Of a DNA stretch of 64,000 bases, positions 49,690-58,861 are shown one piece after another. Every line of letters starts with the position of its first letter. The first letter of the stretch is position 1. Source of the DNA: Mycobacterium sp. BK086 (GTDB lineage: Bacteria; Actinomycetota; Actinomycetes; Mycobacteriales; Mycobacteriaceae); assembly GCA_004362315.1 (NCBI GenBank), contig SNWL01000006.1:1-64000 (forward strand), read 5' to 3'. Under the pieces are notes generated by a model, which saw only the letters and a list, made by a program, of their open reading frames with translations, was not told the DNA's origin and did no database searches. The translations under genes and the position numbers were made by a program.

Positions 49690-52217
49690 CGCGCATCGAC
49701 ATCCCCGACATGTCGCTGGTGGTACTGGTCGGCGCGTCCGGCTCCGGCAAGTCGACGTTCGCGCGCAAGCACTTCGCGCCGACCGCGGTGCTGAGCAGTG
49801 ATTTCTTCCGAGGCCTGGTCGCGGACGACGAGAACGACCAGTCCGCGACCCAGGACGCATTCGACGCGCTGCACTACGTGGCAAGCAAGCGACTGGCGGG
49901 TGGCCGAGTCACCGTCATCGACGCGACCAACGTCCAGCAGAGCAGCCGAGCTGGACTCGTGAAGCTCGCCCGCGAGTACCACGTCCTCCCCGTGGCGATT
50001 GTGCTCGACATGCCGGAGTCGCTCTGTGTAGAACGCAACGCTGCGCGCGGGGATCGCGACTTCGGCAATCACGTCATCCGCCGCCAGCGCGCGGATCTGC
50101 GCCGGTCGCTGAAAAGCCTTGCGAAAGAGGGATTTCGTCGAACCTACGTGCTGCGCAACCCCGACGAGGTGGACGCCGCCGAGGTCTCCATCGAACCACT
50201 GCTGAACGACAAGCGTTCGGAGACAGGACCGTTCGATGTCATCGGCGACGTGCACGGCTGCCGGATCGAACTCGAGGCGCTCCTGGTCGAACTCGGCTAC
50301 GTTCTCGCCCGCGACGACGAGGGCCGCTCGGTAGGCGCGTGCCATCCCGAGGGCAGGCGCGTCGTGTTCGTCGGCGATCTCGTCGACCGCGGTCCGGACA
50401 CTCCCGGCGTGCTTCGGCTCGCGATGGGCATGGTCGACAACGGTGACGCCATCTGCATCTGCGGCAACCACGAGGACAAGCTCAGCCGCGCGATGCGCGG
50501 CCGCAAGGTCACAGTGAGTCACGGGCTGGCCGAATCACTCGAGCAGCTCGGCGCGGAATCCGACGAATTCCAGTCTCGGGTACGAGATTTCGTCGGTGAC
50601 CTCGTCGCCCATGTTGTGCTCGACGACGGCAACCTGGTCGTCGCGCACGCCGGACTCCCGGCGTCCTACCACGGCCGCGCCTCTGGGGCGGTCCGCAGTT
50701 TTGCGCTCTACGGCGACACCACCGGTGAGACCGACGAGTATGGACTGCCGGTGCGCTACCCGTGGGCCGATGACTACCGAGGCCGCGCGATGGTGCTGTA
50801 TGGCCATACTCCGACCATTGACGCCGCGTGGGTCAACGGGACCATGTGCCTCGACACCGGGTGCGTGTTCGGCGGGCGCCTGACTGCTCTGCGCTATCCG
50901 GAGCGGGAAGTGGTGTCCGTTGCCGCGCAAAAGGTTTGGTATGAGCCGATCAAACCGCTCACACCTGTACAGCCACTCGGTGGAGTCGGCAGGCGCGAGC
51001 CGGACATTCTCGAACTCGGCGATGTGCTGGGCAAGCGCATCGTGACGACTCGCCAGCACGGTCGCGTCACCGTTCCCGCCGAGCGGGCGGCCGCGGCGCT
51101 CGAAGTGATGAGCCGCTTCGCCGTCGACCCGCACTGGCTCGTCTACCTGCCGCCGACGATGAGCCCGCCCGCTACGTCGACGGAGGCCGGGCTGCTCGAA
51201 CATCCCCGCGAGGCGTTCTCGGCCTACCGTGCCGACGGCGTCGAGCGGGTGCTGTGCGAGGAGAAGCACATGGGCTCGCGTGCGGTCGTACTGGTCTGCC
51301 GAGACTCCGCACAGCGGCGGTTCGGCATCGCCGGCCGGGGCATGGTCTACACGCGCACGGGGCGCCCGTTCTTCTCGCCCGAGCAGACCGAGGCGATGCT
51401 CGCACGCGTGCGGTCGGCGATCGGCGGGCTGTGGGACGAGCTCGACACCGACTGGCTGCTGCTCGACGCCGAGCTGCTGCCGTGGAGCGCGAAGGCCAGT
51501 GGCCTGTTGACAAGCCAGTACGGACCTGTCGGCGCCGCGGCGGTCGCCGGGCTGGCCGCGTCGCTCGACGCACTGACTGACGCCGATGCGCGCGGCGTCG
51601 GGGTCACCGCGCTTCGAGATGACATGAGCGTCAGGGCCGCCAACGCCGCCGCCTACCGCGACGCCTACCGGCGGTATTGCCGGCCCACCGATGGCCTGGA
51701 CGGCGTGACGCTCGCACCATTTGCGCTGCTCGCCGCCGAGGGTCGGTCGTTCGCGACCGAGCCGCACAGCTGGCACCTCGACATCGCCGATCGGCTGGTG
51801 TCCGGTGACCCCGAACTGTTCACGCCGACTCGGCGGCTCGAGGTCGACACGACATCAGAAGCGTCGGTACAGAACGGGATCGACTGGTGGACCGAGCTCA
51901 CCGCGGCCGGCGGTGAGGGCATGGTGGTCAAGCCGCTGGCCAACCTGGTGCGGGGAGCCGGCGGGCTGGTGCAACCGGGAGTCAAGGTGCGCGGCCGGGA
52001 GTATCTGCGCATCATTTACGGCCCCGACTACACCGAGCATCTCGATCAGCTGCGGCAGCGTTCGCTGCGGCACAAGCGGTCGATGGCATTGCGCGAGTAT
52101 GCGCTCGGCCTCGAGGCATTGGACCGGCTGTCCGAGGGTGAACCCCTGTGGCGCATCCACGAATGCGTCTTCGCGGTGCTGGCGCTGGAGTCCGAGCCCG
52201 TCGATCCGCGTCTTTGA
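49686..52217 (+). CDS. pnkp: Pnkp, polynucleotide kinase-phosphatase-ligase
   Basis: An 843-residue three-domain RNA repair enzyme. The 5' kinase has the P-loop GASGSGKST (residues 16-24, Lys22). The metallophosphatase domain shows GDVHG (Asp188, His190), GDLVDRG (Asp231) and GNHE (260-263). The C-terminal adenylyltransferase has EEKHMGSRAV with the nucleotide-accepting Lys527. Kinase and phosphatase heal broken tRNA ends, and the ligase seals them together with Hen1. Length matches the C. thermocellum protein (about 870). All catalytic residues checked are present, so the enzyme should be active. Typical substrates are tRNAs cut by ribotoxins. Confidence 0.95.
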   Translation: MTRIDIPDMSLVVLVGASGSGKSTFARKHFAPTAVLSSDFFRGLVADDENDQSATQDAFDALHYVASKRLAGGRVTVIDATNVQQSSRAGLVKLAREYHVLPVAIVLDMPESLCVERNAARGDRDFGNHVIRRQRADLRRSLKSLAKEGFRRTYVLRNPDEVDAAEVSIEPLLNDKRSETGPFDVIGDVHGCRIELEALLVELGYVLARDDEGRSVGACHPEGRRVVFVGDLVDRGPDTPGVLRLAMGMVDNGDAICICGNHEDKLSRAMRGRKVTVSHGLAESLEQLGAESDEFQSRVRDFVGDLVAHVVLDDGNLVVAHAGLPASYHGRASGAVRSFALYGDTTGETDEYGLPVRYPWADDYRGRAMVLYGHTPTIDAAWVNGTMCLDTGCVFGGRLTALRYPEREVVSVAAQKVWYEPIKPLTPVQPLGGVGRREPDILELGDVLGKRIVTTRQHGRVTVPAERAAAALEVMSRFAVDPHWLVYLPPTMSPPATSTEAGLLEHPREAFSAYRADGVERVLCEEKHMGSRAVVLVCRDSAQRRFGIAGRGMVYTRTGRPFFSPEQTEAMLARVRSAIGGLWDELDTDWLLLDAELLPWSAKASGLLTSQYGPVGAAAVAGLAASLDALTDADARGVGVTALRDDMSVRAANAAAYRDAYRRYCRPTDGLDGVTLAPFALLAAEGRSFATEPHSWHLDIADRLVSGDPELFTPTRRLEVDTTSEASVQNGIDWWTELTAAGGEGMVVKPLANLVRGAGGLVQPGVKVRGREYLRIIYGPDYTEHLDQLRQRSLRHKRSMALREYALGLEALDRLSEGEPLWRIHECVFAVLALESEPVDPRL

Positions 52218-52244
52218 CCAACGGGGACACGCCATAATCCGTCG

Positions 52245-52622
52245 ATGACGTCAATCTCGCGGCTATCAGGAACCGACAAGCTGCTCTGCGGCATCTACGC
52301 AATTCTCGCGGTCGCTGCGCTGGTATTCGTGTTCGGGAACACCGTCGCCTATATGCTCAGCGACGGCAATGGCGGCGTGACGGGATTCTTCGCCGCCGGA
52401 TACGTCAACTACGCAACCTCTTCGCTCACCAACGACTTGCTCATCGTGGGCGCCGCGGCGCTCGTGTTGATGATCGCCGAAGCCCGTCGACTCGGAATCC
52501 GGTACGTGTGGGCCTACGTCGCCGCCGGCTTCTTGATCGCCATCAGTGTGGCGTTCCCGCTGTTCCTGATCGCCAGGCAACTCAAGCTGGCAGCAGGCAC
52601 GGACAGCGGATCATCCAGCTAG
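52245..52622 (+). CDS. DUF2834-like small membrane protein
   Basis: A 125-residue protein with three membrane helices (about 15-36, 60-78 and 87-111). The conserved part NYATSSLTNDLLIVGAAALV, EARRLGI and SVAFPLFLIARQ fits DUF2834. Function is unknown. It follows pnkp by 27 bases but has no obvious link to RNA repair. Its stop overlaps the end of the convergent SMP-30 gene by twelve bases. Confidence 0.8.
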   Translation: MTSISRLSGTDKLLCGIYAILAVAALVFVFGNTVAYMLSDGNGGVTGFFAAGYVNYATSSLTNDLLIVGAAALVLMIAEARRLGIRYVWAYVAAGFLIAISVAFPLFLIARQLKLAAGTDSGSSS

Positions 52623-53477
52623 TTGCCGATCGTCGAACCGTGTTTCCGGAAGGCCCTGGACGCCCACGTCGACCAGAAAAACCGCGCCGGCCAACGGTTC
52701 GGTGTCGGGGATATCCGGCAGGGCCGAGGTGATCGCCAGCGTGCGCAGATCACTGCCGACGAAGATGCAGCTGGTCGGCCGGGAGACGGGCACGTCGATT
52801 TCGCGATCCACTCGCCCATCGGGGGTGTACCGAATGACTTTGCGCCCTTCCCATTTCGCCGACCACACGCATCCGTCCGCATCGACCGTGAGGCCGTCGG
52901 GGTCGGCAGGCCTGGTGTCGGTCGCGAAGATCCGTCCGTTGCGGATCTCCCCGGTCGCCGCGTCGTAGTCGAAGACGCGGATCGATCCTGTCGCGGAGTC
53001 CGCGTAGTACATCAGCGCGCTATCCGGCGCCCAGCCAAGCCCGTTGGAGACGGTGACACCGTCGAGCTCCGCATGAGGCCGGCCGTCATGAAGGCGGTAT
53101 AGGTGAGCGGCCGGCTCGGTTTCGGGCTCGTGCATCGTGCCGAACCAGAGCCGTCCCTGGCGGTCGGTCTTTCCGTCGTTGGTTCGTAATTCGGACGTAT
53201 CCCAGTCGCCCTGCCACGTCACCTGCCACCCGGCGCCGTCATGCACATAGAGGCCGTCGCGGCACCCGGCCAGTAGGCCGCCGGAGCAGGTCTTCACAAC
53301 GAAACCCACCTCGCCAGGGGTGGGCAGCGTGCTGATGTCTCCAGAGCCGAGGCGGGCCGAATGGACGGCGCAGCCCAAGCTGTCCACCCAGTAAAAGGTC
53401 TCGTCCTCGGCGTCCCACCACGGCCCCTCACCGAGCGCGTCGCGATGATCGGCAAGAACATGCAGTGTCGGTGGCAC
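52611..53477 (-). CDS. SMP-30/gluconolactonase family protein
   Basis: A 288-residue beta-propeller lactonase-type protein. Metal-binding positions of SMP-30 are recognisable: Glu in LGEGPWWD, Asn in LRTNDGKTDRQGRLWFGTM, Asn in VSNGLGWAPD, and Asp in DPDGLTVDADG. SMP-30 proteins hydrolyse lactones of sugar acids or other lactones. The start is a GTG with AGGAGGGAG nine bases upstream, a very strong ribosome site; longer frames upstream would run into the divergent lipoprotein gene. Calcium or zinc dependence is family knowledge. Confidence 0.9.
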   Translation of the reverse strand: MPPTLHVLADHRDALGEGPWWDAEDETFYWVDSLGCAVHSARLGSGDISTLPTPGEVGFVVKTCSGGLLAGCRDGLYVHDGAGWQVTWQGDWDTSELRTNDGKTDRQGRLWFGTMHEPETEPAAHLYRLHDGRPHAELDGVTVSNGLGWAPDSALMYYADSATGSIRVFDYDAATGEIRNGRIFATDTRPADPDGLTVDADGCVWSAKWEGRKVIRYTPDGRVDREIDVPVSRPTSCIFVGSDLRTLAITSALPDIPDTEPLAGAVFLVDVGVQGLPETRFDDRQLAG

Positions 53478-53626
53478 TTCGAGCTCCCTCCTGACGGTCG
53501 ACGACAGCACATACTCCCAGCTCAGCGCCAAAAGTTCTTGGTGAGAAATCCGTGAAGACGCCTCGTCCACCCGTAGGATCTGCGAGCGTGTCAATTACTG
53601 GGGTCGCTCTGACGAAGGTTGGGACC

Positions 53627-54490
53627 ATGCGCACTCGAATTCTCCCTTTGTTGGCGATTGGGTTGATCGTGGCGGGATGCGGTGGCGGCGGCGAGGAAAA
53701 GGGCGACTCATCCGGCAGTCCGGCAGCGTCAGGGACTCCAAATGCCAAGGGCCCCGACGAGACTGGCACAGCGGACGCCGGCGGCAAGATGATCGTCACC
53801 TACGAGGACGCCACCAGCCCCGAAGCGATCAACGGCAAAAAGCTGTTGCAGGACAACAAGGTTCTCGAAGACCTCGCCGCCGATATCAACCAGACGCTGA
53901 AGCTGCCCATCGACATCCCCCTGCTGGGATCGCAGTGCGATACGCCGAACGCCTTCTGGAACCCGAACAAGAAGACCGTCACCATCTGCTACGAGGATGC
54001 CGACCTGAGCCAGAAGATCTTCGTCAAGGCCGGCGACAAGGATCCTGACACGTCGGCCATCGGCTCCGAGGACGCGACGTTCTATCACGAGGCCGGCCAC
54101 ATGGCGGTCACCCTCTACAACTTGCCGATCACCGGCAGGGAAGAGGACGCTGCCGATCAGCTCTCCGCCTACATCCTCCTGACGCCCGGCGACAGCGGCA
54201 AAGTCGATTCGGAGTCGGTCCAGGCCGTGAAGGATTTCGCGCGGACATTCGCCGCGTATGCGGAGCTCAAGGCTCAGATGGGCGCGAAGGACAATATGGC
54301 CGACGAGCACTCGTTGGACCAACAGCGCGTCTACAACCTGCAGTGCTGGATCTATGGGTCGAACCCCGAGGCCAACGCCGACATCGTCAGTAGCGGAGGG
54401 CTCCCCGAAGAGCGTGCCCAACGGTGCCCCGACGAGTGGAAGCAGATCGCCCACGCCTGGTCGACTCTGCTGGACGACCACTGGAAGTAG
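53627..54490 (+). CDS. Lipoprotein with HExxH metallopeptidase motif (DUF4344-like)
   Basis: A 287-residue exported lipoprotein. Signal peptide and lipobox VAGC with Cys18, then a Gly/Ser-rich linker to about residue 55. The folded domain contains FYHEAGHMAV with zinc-type HExxH (His154, Glu155, His158) and a likely third ligand in GREEDAADQLSAY. This fits the DUF4344 putative metallopeptidase family. Cysteines near 104, 121, 254 and 279 could form disulfides. The start is the ATG followed directly by a classical signal; a 25-codon upstream extension is unlikely. Protease activity is predicted, not known. Confidence 0.82.
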   Translation: MRTRILPLLAIGLIVAGCGGGGEEKGDSSGSPAASGTPNAKGPDETGTADAGGKMIVTYEDATSPEAINGKKLLQDNKVLEDLAADINQTLKLPIDIPLLGSQCDTPNAFWNPNKKTVTICYEDADLSQKIFVKAGDKDPDTSAIGSEDATFYHEAGHMAVTLYNLPITGREEDAADQLSAYILLTPGDSGKVDSESVQAVKDFARTFAAYAELKAQMGAKDNMADEHSLDQQRVYNLQCWIYGSNPEANADIVSSGGLPEERAQRCPDEWKQIAHAWSTLLDDHWK

Positions 54491-54591
54491 CCCTGAGTAG
54501 TCGGGTACTGCATTTTCCGTTCGTCCTTGACGGCGCCGCCGAATACGGCGCACTGTGATCCTTGTCATAGCAGGGAGAAGGGCGACGTCAA

Positions 54592-55692
54592 ATGACCACG
54601 AAGGACAAGTACACGGAAGTACCCCAACCCATGTCGTGGGAGGCCGCCAGCGGTGGCGACGCCCGCTTCACCTGGGAGTACGACGAGGGACGCGCCCGAC
54701 TTCTGTCGCTGTATCAAAAGGGCAAGGACAAGCAGTGGGATGCCCAGTCGCGCATCGACTGGTCTCAAGACGTCGACCCGATGAACCCGGTCGGATTGCC
54801 CGACGAGTTCCATCCGCTGTTCGGCAGCCCGATGTGGGATGCCGCCGACGAGGGACGGCGCGCCGAGATGCGTCAGCACTTCCAGTCCTGGCAGTTCTCG
54901 CAGTTCCTGCACGGGGAGCAGGGGGCGATGGTGTGCGCGGCCAAGATCGTCGAGGTCGTCCCGGACCTCGATGCGAAGTTCTACGCGGCCACCCAGACCA
55001 TGGACGAAGCCCGGCACGTCGAGGCGTTCTCCCGGTTCCTGCAAGAGAAGGTCGGGCTGGCCTATCCGATCAACAAGCACCTGACCTCACTGCTCGAAGA
55101 CACCCTGCGCGACTCCCGTTGGGACATGCCCTACCTCGGCATGCAAGTCCTCATCGAAGGGCTCGCACTGGCCGCGTTCGGCGTGCTCCGTGACATGGCG
55201 GCGCCGGACTCACTGGCCAAGCAAGTGCTGGCCTATGTCATGCAAGACGAGGCGCGGCACGTCGCCTTCGGCCGAATCTCGTTGAAGGACTATTACGCCG
55301 CGCTGACCGATGTCGAGCGGGCCGAGCGTGAAGAATTCGTGGTGGACGCGTGTTATCTGATGCGCGACCGGTTCCGTGGCGAAGAGGTTTTCGAAACCCT
55401 TGGCATGAACGTCAAGGAGTGCGCCGAGTGGGTCGACACGTCGCCGTTGATGATCCAGTTCCGCTCACACCTGTTCAGCCGCATCGTGCCGATCGTCAAG
55501 GATATCGGCCTGTGGGGCGACAAGGTGCAGAAAGCCTTCCGGGACATGGGCGTTCACGATATGGCCGACTTCGACATCGAGACCCTGATGAAGGCCGACG
55601 AGGATCAGGCCGAGGATCTGGACAAAGCCCACGCCGAGATGGCCGTCCGCGCCGCGGAGGTCGACGAGGCGATCGCGGCAGGAATGAACTAG
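54592..55692 (+). CDS. Diiron ferritin-like oxygenase/reductase-type protein
   Basis: A 366-residue four-helix diiron protein. All six ligands of a carboxylate-bridged site are in place: Glu109 (HGEQGAM), Glu139 and His142 (DEARHVEAF), Glu189 (LIEGLA), Glu220 and His223 (DEARHVAFG). This pattern is seen in ferritin-like oxygenases and N-oxygenase relatives. Substrate is unknown. Start ATG has AGGGAG upstream. Its stop codon overlaps that of the convergent NRPS gene (CTAG), so the two are neighbours but transcribed towards each other. A role as tailoring enzyme of the NRPS product is a possibility without proof. Confidence 0.85.
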   Translation: MTTKDKYTEVPQPMSWEAASGGDARFTWEYDEGRARLLSLYQKGKDKQWDAQSRIDWSQDVDPMNPVGLPDEFHPLFGSPMWDAADEGRRAEMRQHFQSWQFSQFLHGEQGAMVCAAKIVEVVPDLDAKFYAATQTMDEARHVEAFSRFLQEKVGLAYPINKHLTSLLEDTLRDSRWDMPYLGMQVLIEGLALAAFGVLRDMAAPDSLAKQVLAYVMQDEARHVAFGRISLKDYYAALTDVERAEREEFVVDACYLMRDRFRGEEVFETLGMNVKECAEWVDTSPLMIQFRSHLFSRIVPIVKDIGLWGDKVQKAFRDMGVHDMADFDIETLMKADEDQAEDLDKAHAEMAVRAAEVDEAIAAGMN

Positions 55693-58600
55693 CCCAGCAC
55701 CATCTTCCGGATGTGCTCGGTGATCGCGGTTCCCATCTCGGCGATGGTCTCCGGCCGATAGTTGGGCAGGGTGTAATACAGCGTCACGCGGAAGACGCCC
55801 TGTAGCAGCGATGCATAGACGTGTAGGTGGTAGTCGGCGAGATTGTCGGCCCCGACGGCGTTCGGCAGGTCGAGCAGGGCGGGTGCGGCGGCGTGGAAGA
55901 GTTCGCCGTCATAGTTGTCCCACGCGTCGCCCACGTAGTTGAGCAGGGTTCGCACCGTGTCGAAGCGTGCGAGTTCGACGGCCCGCGGGTCATCGGAGAA
56001 GTACCGTAATGCGCTGTGCGCCAGACCATTGTCAGGAATGGCCTGATACTGCTCGCCGACGTGCTCCAGCACTTTCGCCGACGCGCCAACCGGACCGTCC
56101 GGCAACGCGATCGTGATCGGCGTATGAGTGGTGAACCAGCCAACCGTGCGCGACACGTCGGCACCTCGGATACACCGCTCACGGCCATGAGCGGCCTTGT
56201 GGAACACCAGGTTTCGCTGACCTGACCGCTCGTTGGCAACCAGGGCCAGCGCAGCGACGACGGCGTGGATCAGCGTCGTCTGGAACGCACCGCCAAGACG
56301 TTCCCACGCCGCATCGACCTCTGCGGCCGACAGCACCTCGAAAGGCTGTCCCGTCACATCACGCTGCCGCGCCGGCGCATCCGCATCGTCCTCGGGCATC
56401 GGATGCGCATCCTGTGCCTGGCTCAGCCAGTACTCCCACTGCGCGGTGGCGCCCGGCCCACCCGCGTAATCGACCACGCTGTCGACCCATTGGTGGAAGG
56501 GGGTGGTCGGCGCGGGCAACGTGGCCTCGCCGCCCTGCGCCAGCGCCACATACGCAAGCCGCAGGTCTTCGACGGTGATCTGCAGCGAAATGGCATCCGA
56601 GATCAGGTGATGCATCGCCAGGAAGAAGTGGTGGTTGTCGCCGTGGGGGTCAGTGAACACCGCGGCCGTCATCACCGGGCCTGCGGTCACGTCGAGGGTG
56701 TCGTGCAGGCGCGTCACCTCGCGTTCGATGTATGCGAAGTGGTCGTCCTCGGATCCGGCCGGCAATGCGAACTCATGGATCGGCACGGCGAAGGCGTTGT
56801 CGTCGTCGGCGTAGCGCGCGTCGTCGCCGGGCGCGAACCGCAGCCGCAACGCAGGGTGATGGTCGATGACTGCGCGGAATGCCTTGTCCAGCAGCACTGC
56901 ATCCAGTGGCTCGGCCAGGCGTGCGATGAACGGCACATTGAACTTGTTCGGATTCGCGCCCGCCCAGCTGAAGTAGTAGCGCTGCATCGGGCTCAGCCGG
57001 GTCGGCCCCTCGGGAACCGGCGCGTGCGCCTCGGCCGGTTGCGCGGTGCGCGCGTACCGGGCCAGCGCTTCCAGTGTCGTGTGCTCGTACACATCAGCGG
57101 GAGTCAGGGAGTACCCGGCTTCCCTGGCCACGATGCTGACCCGGGCGGCCAGCAGCGAGTCGCCGCCGACCTCGAAGAAATCGTCGGTGACACTGATCGC
57201 CTCCACCCCAAGGGTTTCGCGCCAGATCGCGACGAAGACCTCCTCGACCTCGTCGCGCGCTTCGACGATATCGCCGCGCGCATCGAAATCTTCCGGCAGC
57301 CGCAGCCCCCGGCGATCGAGCTTGCCGTTGGGCAGCCGCGGCATATCGTCGAGCGGAAGGAAGTACGACGGCACCATCCAATCCGCCAGCCGTTCGGCGG
57401 AGAACTCGCGCAGAGCGTGCGCGTCGGGGTATTCGACGCCGTGCTCGCCGACATAAAAGGCGACCAGCCGACGGCCACGCTCAGAATCAATGGCCGCAAC
57501 GGCACATTCACGAATAGCGGGGTGGGTGGCCAGGGTGGCTTCGATCTCGCTCGGCTCGATCTTGAACCCGCGCAGCTTGATCTGGAAATCCCGCCGGCCG
57601 ACATAGTCGATATCGCCGCCCTCACGCAGCACCGCGATGTCCCCGGAACGGAACAGCCGAGCGTGTTCGGTGTCCCCCTCCGCGGCAAAAGGATTGGGGA
57701 TCCACTTCTTGGCGGTCAGGTCCGGCTTGTTGTGATAGCCGCGGGCCAGGCCGGGCCCGGACACGCACAGCTCACCCTCGACGCCAACGTCGACCTGGTT
57801 CAAGTCCTCGTCGACGATGTGGATGCGCATGCGGCCCAGCGGTTTGCCGATCGAAACGATCTCCCCGCGCACCGCGTCGGCGTCGATCACGCAGCACGTC
57901 GCGTCGGCGGCCATCTCGGTCGAGCCATACAGGTTCAGCAATACGGCATCGGGGGCGAGTTCGCCGATACGGCGGGCCAATTCACTCGGCAGCCGCTCCC
58001 CCGACGCGGTGACAAAACGCAACCTGTCCAGCTGGACGCCGGTGTGGCTCGCAGCGCCGATGAGCGCTGCCAACAGCGACGGAACTACCACCAGCCGGGT
58101 GACACCCGTGGTGGACAGCATGTCCAGCAGGGCCAGCGGGTCGCGCGCCATGCTGTCGTCGGCGATGACGCACGGAATGCCCTGCAGCAGGCCGCCGAAC
58201 ATCTCCCAGATCGAATCGACGAAATTCAGTGCAGTTTTGGCGCAGGTCAGTTCGTCGGCGGCGAACGGGAACGTCTCCCACATCCACTCGAATCGACTCA
58301 GGATCGCGCTGTGTGGTCCCAGCACGCCGTTGGGCTTGCCCGTCGATCCGGAGGTGTAGATGACGTAGGCCAGCGGATCCGGGCCGCCGATTTCAGCTCG
58401 AGTCGTCCGACCGGACGATTGTGTCGAAAGCTCGTCGACACACAGCACTTTGGTGCCCGAGTCGCTGAGGAAGGCGAGCCGGTCCAACAGCGGGCGGGTG
58501 GACAGCACCAGCGCGGCGGCGCTGTCTTCGAGCATGTAGGCCAGCCTGCTCGGCGGATAGGACGGATCCAGCGGCACCCATGCACCGCCGGCCTTCAGGA

Positions 58601-58844
58601 TTCCCAGCGCGCCGGCGGTGGCCTCGATGCTGCGGCCGATCGCGAGTCCGATCATCGTGTCCGGCGGCAGTACCGACGCCGCAGCCAGCCCATGGCTGGC
58701 CAGGATCGCGTCGGCGATGTTCTCGGCGAGCGCGTCGAGCTCGGCGAAAGTGACTTTCTCAGAACCCGAGATGAGGGCCACGGCGTCGGGTACACGATCG
58801 ACACAGTCTTCGAAGATCTGGTGTATCAACGGCTTCCGACTCAC
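55689..58844 (-). CDS. One-module non-ribosomal peptide synthetase (A-PCP-C)
   Basis: A 1051-residue synthetase. The adenylation domain (about 1-500) has YIYTSGSTGKPNG, NLYGSTEMAAD, YHNKPDLTAKKW, FRSGDIAV and LPNGKLDRRG, so all core motifs are present. The A4 region NFVDSIWEMF contains Asp235-equivalent and Trp239-equivalent, compatible with an alpha-amino acid. The carrier domain has FFEVGGDSLLA (about 555-600) with the phosphopantetheine Ser. The C-terminal part (about 640-1051) is a condensation-type domain with MHHLISDAIS, where the usual final Gly of HHxxxDG is Ala. There is no thioesterase. GTG start with AAGGAG upstream. An MFS transporter gene precedes it by 17 bases. The product is unknown. 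Confidence 0.88.
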   Translation of the reverse strand: MSRKPLIHQIFEDCVDRVPDAVALISGSEKVTFAELDALAENIADAILASHGLAAASVLPPDTMIGLAIGRSIEATAGALGILKAGGAWVPLDPSYPPSRLAYMLEDSAAALVLSTRPLLDRLAFLSDSGTKVLCVDELSTQSSGRTTRAEIGGPDPLAYVIYTSGSTGKPNGVLGPHSAILSRFEWMWETFPFAADELTCAKTALNFVDSIWEMFGGLLQGIPCVIADDSMARDPLALLDMLSTTGVTRLVVVPSLLAALIGAASHTGVQLDRLRFVTASGERLPSELARRIGELAPDAVLLNLYGSTEMAADATCCVIDADAVRGEIVSIGKPLGRMRIHIVDEDLNQVDVGVEGELCVSGPGLARGYHNKPDLTAKKWIPNPFAAEGDTEHARLFRSGDIAVLREGGDIDYVGRRDFQIKLRGFKIEPSEIEATLATHPAIRECAVAAIDSERGRRLVAFYVGEHGVEYPDAHALREFSAERLADWMVPSYFLPLDDMPRLPNGKLDRRGLRLPEDFDARGDIVEARDEVEEVFVAIWRETLGVEAISVTDDFFEVGGDSLLAARVSIVAREAGYSLTPADVYEHTTLEALARYARTAQPAEAHAPVPEGPTRLSPMQRYYFSWAGANPNKFNVPFIARLAEPLDAVLLDKAFRAVIDHHPALRLRFAPGDDARYADDDNAFAVPIHEFALPAGSEDDHFAYIEREVTRLHDTLDVTAGPVMTAAVFTDPHGDNHHFFLAMHHLISDAISLQITVEDLRLAYVALAQGGEATLPAPTTPFHQWVDSVVDYAGGPGATAQWEYWLSQAQDAHPMPEDDADAPARQRDVTGQPFEVLSAAEVDAAWERLGGAFQTTLIHAVVAALALVANERSGQRNLVFHKAAHGRERCIRGADVSRTVGWFTTHTPITIALPDGPVGASAKVLEHVGEQYQAIPDNGLAHSALRYFSDDPRAVELARFDTVRTLLNYVGDAWDNYDGELFHAAAPALLDLPNAVGADNLADYHLHVYASLLQGVFRVTLYYTLPNYRPETIAEMGTAITEHIRKMVLG

Positions 58845-58861
58845 TATCGGGTCTCCTTGGA

